From assembly GCA_013334735.1 (NCBI GenBank), contig JAAXXA010000039.1, forward strand, positions 1 through 11,707: 11,707 bases of DNA. Direction: 5' to 3'. This document shows, in pieces, positions 6,205 through 11,707 of this stretch (its first letter is position 1; each line of letters starts with the position of its first letter). The translations under genes were made by a program, and so were the position numbers. The notes below the pieces were generated by a model. It worked only from the letters and a program-made list of their open reading frames with translations, did not search any database and was not told the DNA's origin. This DNA comes from Bacteroidota bacterium (GTDB lineage Bacteria; Bacteroidota; Bacteroidia; Bacteroidales; CG2-30-32-10).

Positions 6205-8682
6205 CTAAATATTAAAAGTAACCGTAAACTTATAAGCAATATTTTCTTTAAATGTAGGTAGCGCATAATATCCATAGCGATAATAAGCCCCAAATCCAAT
6301 TCCATATAATTTATTATTTATAATATTGTTTATAAGCAGCCCCGATTCGATGTAGCCTTTTGAAAGGTTCCGAAAATTGAGATTAAAATGTTTTGAAGTA
6401 TTGTTCAGATCGCCTATACATAGGTTTGTTGCTAAAGCTATTTCGGGAGAGAATTTTTTAGTGCGAAAAAGAAGTTTCCCGAAATTATGTGTGATAAATA
6501 AAGCTGCATAACGATTCGAGAGAAATTCATTCATACGCATAGTAGCAAAACTATTTGATGAGGCAATTGTAAACTGCCGATAACTGCCTGTACCATTAAA
6601 TAAATTACACGAAGGCAGATCACCGTCAATATAACCTGTCTGAAATTGTAAAGCAGGCGCACCCAGATTTTTAATAAAAAATGATTTTGTAATTTTTAAT
6701 TCATAGCGGTTGAAATTGTACTCACCGCTAAGAATATTATTAAAACCTTTTGAATAATTAAAATAAATAATAGGGTATTTTGTGCCTAAAGAAATTCTAT
6801 TTTCAGGCGTTTTAATAAATTTTTCTTTATAACTATAACATAAGCCAACACCCAGTTCAGTAAAATTGTATTGATTTAAAAGCAAAGAAATATTTTCATT
6901 TTCCACTCCATAAAAATAATTATCTGTAACAGATTTTTTTGATGTGTTAAAACTCATATTTATTTTCAAATATTGAAGAGCGGTAAATTTTAAAGAAATT
7001 TCTTTTTTAATATTATTATCCATTCTGTTTATCAAAAATTCACGGTAACCGGAATTACTCAGATAATATGTTTGTTCATAAAAACTGATTCCTCCCGATT
7101 CTGTAACATCATTAAAATATGATAGTCCAAGACTAATTTCGTGAGCCTTTGAAATATTTAATACCGCATCTCCTCCATATTTTAATGCTTTGTCTTTAAA
7201 TCCATAAGCGAAATAGCCGCCTGCAGTAATTTTTTTACTTAGTTTATAATTATTATGTAAGCCCAAACCAAGCCTCCATCCTTCATAATCGTTATAATTG
7301 ACAATCTTGCCAATGTCGAAATTTAAAAATTTAAAAGGTATTTTCCCTTCGGTTAAAATAAGAATTGTATTTATTTTGTTGTCTATTTTTGCAACTTTAC
7401 TAATGCTGTCAATTATCTGGTAAGTTCTTTTATCTTTTTCAGAGAGGCTGTCGATGCGATAAGCATTCCATATCTTATCATCAGCTTTGTTAACTTGATT
7501 GGGCAACTCCATTTCTATATTCGAAAATTCATTTTTTTTCAGAACAGGATTCAAAACAATGTTTGTCAGATAACTTTTTCCTTCTCCCACAAGGGCATTT
7601 TTACTACTGTTGTTTTTGCTGTCGCCCTTTTTACTCGCGCTATCGCTTAATAAAATGTTTGAAAAAACAAGACTGAAATTAAGTTGTACGGGAAACCATT
7701 GCTTGTTATCAATAAATTCATATTTCTGTTGAATTTTCACTTTCATCATTTCATCATTATCAAAATAAGGTTCCGCTGTTACATTTTGAATTGCATAAGC
7801 GTTAGTATTTATGTATAGCAATCCTTTTAAACCATCGAAATTTTTGCCTCGGCGTGGTTTGTATGAAATCACGAAAATGCTGTCATTTCCCTGATATAGG
7901 GTATCTTCGAGAAGGAAAAAATATTTATCTGTACTACCTTTGCTTAAAGGGCTTATATAATTTTTTCCCGAAATTTGTATAATGTTATTATAAAATCCGA
8001 ACGATTGTAACTTTTTAAAAAGCAAGGTGAATAAAGGGTTTTTTATTCCTGATATTTTTGAAGCAATAATATTTTCGTTAACCTTATCGGGAAAAATAAA
8101 TTTGTTTTCCGAAACACTTTCCATCAGGAATAAATACTGCTCTTTTAAAAAATTTTTAATATCCGAAAAACTTGTATCGTTTTCCTGTATATGTGTACCT
8201 AGCGAATCAAGGTTTGCAGTAATGATCATTTTATTATATGAAGTGTAAGAAAACGAACCCATTTTTTCAGGATTGTTTTGATCTTTGTTTTCAATAGCCC
8301 TGTTAATAATGCGATGCGCGGGATTAATACCTGGAAAAATAACAACTTCGTTAAGCAGTATTTCTTTTTTTTCGAGAGGAATTATTATATTTTTTGCCTT
8401 TTCAGTCGTTTTAAAAATAGCAGATTCGTAACCTACATAACTTAATTTTAATGAATCAATTTTGTATTTATATAAAATTTTGAATTTGCCGTCAATATCT
8501 GTTTGGCTGAGTTGCTTATCATTATTTACAACGATGTTTACGAACGCCAGAGGCTCTTTTGTTTTATTATCTATTACTTGTCCCGAAATAAAATAATTCT
8601 GTGAAACTACTTTACAAGAAAAAAAACTTAATATTAGAAGAACATATAATTTTTTAATATTAAAAAAAAATCGATAATTCAT
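6205..8682 (-). CDS. DUF5686 / carboxypeptidase regulatory-like outer-membrane protein
   Basis: Large envelope protein of a family widespread in Bacteroidota whose biochemical function is not established. A hydrophobic signal segment (about 10-28) precedes a beta-sandwich carboxypeptidase-D regulatory-like domain (about 30-115: SGQVIDNKTKEPLAFVNI, DIDGKF, LSYVGYES), the same kind found at the front of TonB-dependent receptors. The DUF5686 region follows from about 115 (NPAHRIINRAIENKDQNN near 121-138). From about 455 to the end the sequence alternates hydrophobic and polar residues with many aromatics and turns, consistent with an outer-membrane beta-barrel. There is no TonB plug domain or SusC-type signature. 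The start ATG at 8682 immediately precedes the signal segment. The neighbouring dtd gene lies 61 bases upstream, separated by a short tandem repeat. Length (825) is normal for the family; no damage is seen. Exact role in envelope or surface biology is inference only. Confidence 0.85.
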   Translation of the reverse strand: MNYRFFFNIKKLYVLLILSFFSCKVVSQNYFISGQVIDNKTKEPLAFVNIVVNNDKQLSQTDIDGKFKILYKYKIDSLKLSYVGYESAIFKTTEKAKNIIIPLEKKEILLNEVVIFPGINPAHRIINRAIENKDQNNPEKMGSFSYTSYNKMIITANLDSLGTHIQENDTSFSDIKNFLKEQYLFLMESVSENKFIFPDKVNENIIASKISGIKNPLFTLLFKKLQSFGFYNNIIQISGKNYISPLSKGSTDKYFFLLEDTLYQGNDSIFVISYKPRRGKNFDGLKGLLYINTNAYAIQNVTAEPYFDNDEMMKVKIQQKYEFIDNKQWFPVQLNFSLVFSNILLSDSASKKGDSKNNSSKNALVGEGKSYLTNIVLNPVLKKNEFSNIEMELPNQVNKADDKIWNAYRIDSLSEKDKRTYQIIDSISKVAKIDNKINTILILTEGKIPFKFLNFDIGKIVNYNDYEGWRLGLGLHNNYKLSKKITAGGYFAYGFKDKALKYGGDAVLNISKAHEISLGLSYFNDVTESGGISFYEQTYYLSNSGYREFLINRMDNNIKKEISLKFTALQYLKINMSFNTSKKSVTDNYFYGVENENISLLLNQYNFTELGVGLCYSYKEKFIKTPENRISLGTKYPIIYFNYSKGFNNILSGEYNFNRYELKITKSFFIKNLGAPALQFQTGYIDGDLPSCNLFNGTGSYRQFTIASSNSFATMRMNEFLSNRYAALFITHNFGKLLFRTKKFSPEIALATNLCIGDLNNTSKHFNLNFRNLSKGYIESGLLINNIINNKLYGIGFGAYYRYGYYALPTFKENIAYKFTVTFNI

Positions 8683-8702
8683 TATGCGTTTTTATTTATA
8701 AA

Positions 8703-8738
8703 CTCTAGGCACTCCAAACTCAAGGCACTCTAGGCACT
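8703..8738. repeat. Three near-identical 11-bp units CTC[T/A]AGGCACT
   Basis: CTCTAGGCACT occurs at 8703-8713 and 8728-8738, with CTCAAGGCACT at 8719-8729 overlapping the last copy by two bases. The array fills most of the 61-base gap between the dtd stop and the DUF5686 start. On the minus strand it reads as repeats of AGTGCCTAGAG. Confidence 0.8.
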
Positions 8739-8743
8739 TATCT

Positions 8744-9196
8744 TCATTCTTTATTTTTCGTATCAATACTTATAGTAACCGGTCCATTATTAATTAGAGA
8801 AACATTCATCATTGCGCCAAAAACTCCTGTTTGTATAGGTTTTCCCAGTTCTTCTTCAAGTTTTGTTATGAATTTTTCGTACAAAGGAATTGCGATTTCA
8901 GGCTTCGCTGCTTTTATATACGAAGGTCTGTTACCTTTTTTTACAGACGCATGTAATGTAAACTGACTTATCAATAATATTCCGGCATTAACATTTAAAG
9001 CGGAAAGATTCATTATTCCTTCACTGTCATTAAAAATACGCAACTGAACAATTTTTTTTGCAAGCCAATCAATATCCTCCGTTGTATCTGCATCCTCAAA
9101 ACCTGCTAAAATAAGCAAACCTTCGCCAATTGCGCCTTTTACAGCACCATTTATACTAACCGATGCTTCTGAAACTCTTTGAATTATTACTCGCAT
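8744..9196 (-). CDS. dtd: D-aminoacyl-tRNA deacylase
   Basis: Cytoplasmic proofreading enzyme that hydrolyses D-amino acids (and mischarged glycine) from tRNA, keeping them out of translation. The whole chain fits the DTD family: the start MRVIIQRVSEASV, the catalytic-face motif SQFTL (77-81) followed by KGNRPSY (87-93), and the NNGPVTI motif (136-142) whose Gly-Pro forms the cross-subunit chiral filter of the homodimer. Length 150 is standard. The ATG at 9196 gives the expected N terminus directly. Nearest genes are a lipoprotein gene 214 bases upstream and the DUF5686 gene 61 bases downstream; neither has a functional tie. No clear promoter was found. Confidence 0.97.
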   Translation of the reverse strand: MRVIIQRVSEASVSINGAVKGAIGEGLLILAGFEDADTTEDIDWLAKKIVQLRIFNDSEGIMNLSALNVNAGILLISQFTLHASVKKGNRPSYIKAAKPEIAIPLYEKFITKLEEELGKPIQTGVFGAMMNVSLINNGPVTISIDTKNKE

Positions 9197-9260
9197 AAAG
9201 TGAATATATATTTTACTTACTTTTACTCCTAATCATAAAAGTCACTCATAGCCGTCCGTC

Positions 9261-9316
9261 ATCCTGAGGAGCGAAGCGTCTCGAAGGGTGGCTATTCAGT
9301 AACTTCGATACGCTTC
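9261..9316. repeat. REP-like palindromic element upstream of dtd
   Basis: The block starting ATCCTGAGGAGCGAAGCGTC (9261-9280) matches a widespread intergenic word family (TCATCCTGAGxGAAGCG). GAAGCGTCTCGAAG (9273-9286) pairs with CTTCGATACGCTTC (9303-9316) at 13 of 14 positions around a 16-base loop. It is visibly more GC-rich than its surroundings. A second, AT-only dyad follows (GATTTTTT 9322-9329 with AAAAAATC 9344-9351). It lies in the 214-base gap between dtd and the second lipoprotein gene. Confidence 0.75.
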
Positions 9317-9410
9317 TCTTAGATTTTTTGTCTTAGAAAAGTGAAAAAATCAAAACAGTTTCTTAATACAAATATTTCCTTTTATAAATGTAATATTTCC
9401 TTTTTTAATA

Positions 9411-9911
9411 TTATATCTTTTTCAGATTTAATAAAAATGTTCTCATTCCAAATCCCCATTCATAATCCCAGCCTTCTGTAGTTAAATTTAATTCTTTATT
9501 TGTTAATTTTAATATTGTCCATCTTCCATATCTCTCACTGCCAAATGTTCCAATAGCATTAATAAATGTAGTATCTTTTAATAAATCTATTTGAACTTTG
9601 TTTTTATTAGTTGAACTTAAAAAACACCAATATCCAGAGTATATTGCGTTATCATTACACTGTTTCAAATATAATTTAAAACATTTATAACTTTGAGGAA
9701 ACGGATCTTTTAAAAATTCTATTTGGCAACCTAATTTAGAATTAAATTCATCAGTAGAATCAGCGCCATCAATATAAAATTTATCCACTTTCCAAGTTCC
9801 AACGATACGGTTTTTAGCAGAACGAAATGTAATGGACGGTCCATCATCATAAGTTTTGCCACAGGCAATTAGAATTATTGCAAAAAACAATATGTAAATT
9901 GCTTTTTTCAT
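9411..9911 (-). CDS. Lipocalin-like lipoprotein, second of a tandem pair
   Basis: Short envelope lipoprotein. A hydrophobic signal ends in the lipobox LIAC with Cys17 as the lipidated residue, followed by GKTYDDGP (18-25), an opening common to Bacteroidota lipocalin-like proteins. The core GTWKVDKFYIDG (38-49), DSTDEFNSKLGC (51-62) and late WTILKLTNKELNLTT (131-145) fit the small calycin beta-barrel pattern, in which G-x-W starts the first strand. It is a paralogue of the gene just upstream: residues 33-62 and 131-145 are close to identical, while the middle and C-terminal end differ. Acidic residues soon after the lipid Cys may favour surface export, but that is inference. Only two bases separate it from the upstream gene, so they are surely one transcript. 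Ligand or role unknown. Confidence 0.82.
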   Translation of the reverse strand: MKKAIYILFFAIILIACGKTYDDGPSITFRSAKNRIVGTWKVDKFYIDGADSTDEFNSKLGCQIEFLKDPFPQSYKCFKLYLKQCNDNAIYSGYWCFLSSTNKNKVQIDLLKDTTFINAIGTFGSERYGRWTILKLTNKELNLTTEGWDYEWGFGMRTFLLNLKKI

Positions 9912-9913
9912 AA

Positions 9914-10420
9914 CTATTGTTTTTTAAGATTAAGTAGATATACAGAAGAAGACGCTGCAATACCTGCTATATCATGCCAATTGTCTGTGGTTAAATTAAA
10001 TTCTTTATTTGTCAATCTTAAAATAGTCCATTTCGTACTTCTTCCTTTACCAAACGGTCCAATAGCACTTATAAAAGTTGAATCATCAATAAAATATGTA
10101 TGTATCATTTTTATTTTATTATCATAAAACCACCAATCTCCCTGAAATATTGAATTATTGTTACAATTATTTAATATACATTTCCAAATATGATCCGCTC
10201 CATTAAAACTTTCTAAATTAAAATCAATTTTACAACCTAGTTTAGAATTAAACTCATCGGTAGAGTCAATACCATCAATATAAAATTTATCTACTTTCCA
10301 AGAGCCGGTAATTCTGTTTTTTACTGAACGGAGGCTGAACTCAGGCCCGTCTTCGTATCGTCCACAAGCAAAAAATAATACAAATGCAGAAAGAGTTATA
10401 ATGTAAAATACTTTTTTCAT
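9914..10420 (-). CDS. Lipocalin-like lipoprotein, first of a tandem pair
   Basis: Paralogue of the following gene. Signal peptide with lipobox FFAC, lipidated Cys19, then GRYEDGP (20-26). The shared core is GSWKVDKFYIDG (39-50) with DSTDEFNSKLGC (52-63) and WTILRLTNKEFNLTT (131-145). The central region (64-118) has diverged except for scattered residues such as the paired Cys81/Cys86, which match Cys77/Cys85 of its partner. At DNA level the block at about 10239-10301 is very similar to 9739-9800, pointing to a fairly recent tandem duplication. Lipocalin-like fold is inferred from the G-x-W start and strand pattern; no ligand can be named. It is the promoter-proximal gene of the pair; upstream lie about 70 bases of AT-rich DNA and then a long degenerate repeat. 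Confidence 0.82.
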   Translation of the reverse strand: MKKVFYIITLSAFVLFFACGRYEDGPEFSLRSVKNRITGSWKVDKFYIDGIDSTDEFNSKLGCKIDFNLESFNGADHIWKCILNNCNNNSIFQGDWWFYDNKIKMIHTYFIDDSTFISAIGPFGKGRSTKWTILRLTNKEFNLTTDNWHDIAGIAASSSVYLLNLKKQ

Positions 10421-10491
10421 AATACGTAAAATGTATCATTATCGAATTATAAAATTCTTAATACCGTCCTGTCTAGATATACAAAAAAAAT

Positions 10492-10684
10492 TGTCAATTG
10501 CTGATTGCCTATTGCCAACTGCGGACTGCCAACTGTTGACTGTTGACTGCGGATTGCCCTTATGCCTCTTGCAAATTGCCTACTACTGATTGCCGACTGC
10601 AGACTGCCAACTGCGGACTACCCTTATGCCTTGTCCCTTATGCCTTATGCCTACTATCAACTCCTAACTCCCAACTACTAACTG
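10492..10684. repeat. Degenerate heptamer repeat tract (nACTGCC family)
   Basis: Nearly 200 bases built from a 7-base word close to GACTGCC/AACTGCG, with many variants (GATTGCC, TATTGCC, GACTGTT). Larger copies are visible: GCCAACTGCGGACT at 10514-10527 and 10606-10619, and CCCTTATGCCT at 10557-10567, 10621-10631 and 10635-10645. It fills most of the gap between the peptidase stop and the first lipoprotein gene and ends ten bases from that stop. Its base composition is clearly richer in G+C than its neighbours. Similar decayed tracts are common between Bacteroidota genes; it encodes nothing credible. Confidence 0.85.
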
Positions 10685-10693
10685 CTTCACCCC

Positions 10694-11707
10694 TTACTTC
10701 AACCCTCTTCTTTTCAACAATGGCTCAATGGAGGGCTCTTTTCCTCGGAACTTTTCATATTCGATCATTCCTTCATTATCCCCTGATTCTTTTAGGCAAT
10801 ATTTACGGAATTTTGCTGCCAGATCTTTATTGTAGATATCCCCCGATTCTTTGAAAGCAGCAAAAGCATCAGCATCAAGTACTGCCGCCCATATATAAAC
10901 ATAATATCCGGCTGCATAACCACCATCAAAAATATGAGCGAAATATGTAGAACGGTAACGTGGCAGAATTTCAGGAATAAGACCTATTTTGTCCATTGAA
11001 GCTTTTTCAAACTTTTCGATATTAATATCTTTTGCTTCAGATATATTATGAAAATCAAGATCGAGTAAGGATGCTGCAAGATATTCCACTGTTACAAAAC
11101 CCTGATTAAAATGTCCGCTTTTTTGTATTTTTTCAATCAATTTATCGGGAATAACAGCATTTGTTTTATAATGCTTGGCATAATATTTCAAAACTTCCGG
11201 TTCTCCAGCATAATTTTCCATAAACTGTGAAGGAAGTTCTACATAATCTTGCGGAACATTGCCGGCAGTGCGGTTATATTTACCTTCGGCGAACAACCCG
11301 TGGAGAGCATGACCGAATTCATGAAAAAGTGTTTCTGTTTCGTCCCATGTGAGTAGGGAAGGAGCATCTTTTGTGGGTTTTGTAAAGTTGCATACTAAAG
11401 AAACAATTGGGTCAACTTTTTTACCATTTTCCCATCCTGCATTTTCAAAACTTGTACACCATGCGCCGCCTCTTTTAGAATCGCGCGGAAAATAATCAAG
11501 ATATAAAATACCAATATGTTTCCCCTCAGCTTCCTTAACTTCGTAAGTTTCTACATCAGCATTATAAATGGGAAGATTAGTTAATTTGTTAAAAGTAATA
11601 CCATATAATTTTGTGGCAACATGAAACATCCCGTTTTTTACATTTTCCAGACTCATGTATGGTTTTACTTCGCTTTCGTCCATGTCGTATTTTTCTTTAT
11701 GGATCTT
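10694..11707 (-). CDS. dcp: Peptidyl-dipeptidase Dcp (M3 metallopeptidase), C-terminal part
   Basis: Zinc peptidase of family M3 that removes C-terminal dipeptides from oligopeptides, acting late in peptide breakdown. Only the last 337 codons are present; the frame stays open to the right edge (KIHKEKYD before an internal Met at 11683), so that Met is not the start. Full-length relatives have about 680-720 residues, so roughly half is missing. Numbering from the edge, the zinc site HEFGH is at 129-133 and the third ligand Glu at 157 in DYVELPSQ, with the same spacing as E. coli Dcp. The substrate-binding loop HIFDGGYAAGYY follows (about 262-273). VSLVCNF, LLTWDETETLF and the GLF after the zinc motif favour Dcp over thimet or oligopeptidase A types. 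The C terminus is intact (LLKRRGLK). Cytoplasmic or periplasmic location cannot be judged without the N terminus. Confidence 0.93.
   Translation of the reverse strand, partial: KIHKEKYDMDESEVKPYMSLENVKNGMFHVATKLYGITFNKLTNLPIYNADVETYEVKEAEGKHIGILYLDYFPRDSKRGGAWCTSFENAGWENGKKVDPIVSLVCNFTKPTKDAPSLLTWDETETLFHEFGHALHGLFAEGKYNRTAGNVPQDYVELPSQFMENYAGEPEVLKYYAKHYKTNAVIPDKLIEKIQKSGHFNQGFVTVEYLAASLLDLDFHNISEAKDINIEKFEKASMDKIGLIPEILPRYRSTYFAHIFDGGYAAGYYVYIWAAVLDADAFAAFKESGDIYNKDLAAKFRKYCLKESGDNEGMIEYEKFRGKEPSIEPLLKRRGLK

Noticed and set aside
8027..8248. Plus-strand open frame opposite the DUF5686 gene
   Set aside because: Antisense shadow within a long intact gene.
10492..10684. Repeat tract as a CRISPR array
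   Set aside because: Units are about 7 bases and degenerate, with no unique spacers and no cas genes.
10543..10854. Plus-strand open frame of 103 codons
   Set aside because: Its first half is translated heptamer repeat and its second half is antisense to the dcp coding end; no start signal or family resemblance.

Overview
The window looks like a fragment of a Bacteroidota chromosome (Bacteroidetes, probably a Bacteroidales-like or related lineage). Reasons: an AT-rich sequence, genes without clear Shine-Dalgarno sites, a DUF5686/carboxypeptidase-regulatory-like outer-membrane protein, small lipocalin-like lipoproteins starting C-G-x-Y-x-D-G-P, a LytS/LytTR two-component pair, and short decaying tandem repeats in the gaps of the kind common in this phylum. 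No rRNA, tRNA, CRISPR array, transposase or phage gene was seen. The right-hand gene runs off the edge, and the left edge shows a fold-back repeat, so the window may be a whole assembly contig.

Layout. Left plus-strand block (216-5389): a membrane-anchored GT2 glycosyltransferase, an MFS transporter with a large extra periplasmic loop, a strong intrinsic terminator, a roughly 0.5 kb gap holding a second hairpin and a plausible promoter, then a histidine kinase and LytTR response regulator overlapping by four bases. Right minus-strand block (5434-11707, read right to left): the C-terminal part of an M3 peptidyl-dipeptidase (Dcp type), two tandem paralogous lipoproteins, D-aminoacyl-tRNA deacylase (dtd), an 825-residue DUF5686 outer-membrane protein, and a small exported protein of unknown function. 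The two blocks converge at about 5390-5433.

How the genes relate. Only two pairs are clearly linked: the kinase with its regulator (signal transduction), and the duplicated lipoproteins (two bases apart). The others look like independently transcribed housekeeping or cell-envelope genes. I see no obvious new multi-gene system. The items most worth a second look are the perfect 72-base inverted repeat joining the left edge to the inside of the glycosyltransferase gene, the paired 10-base repeat and promoter upstream of the two-component genes, the orphan hairpin at 3283-3313, the MFS loop insertion, and four different repeat families in the gaps of the minus-strand block.
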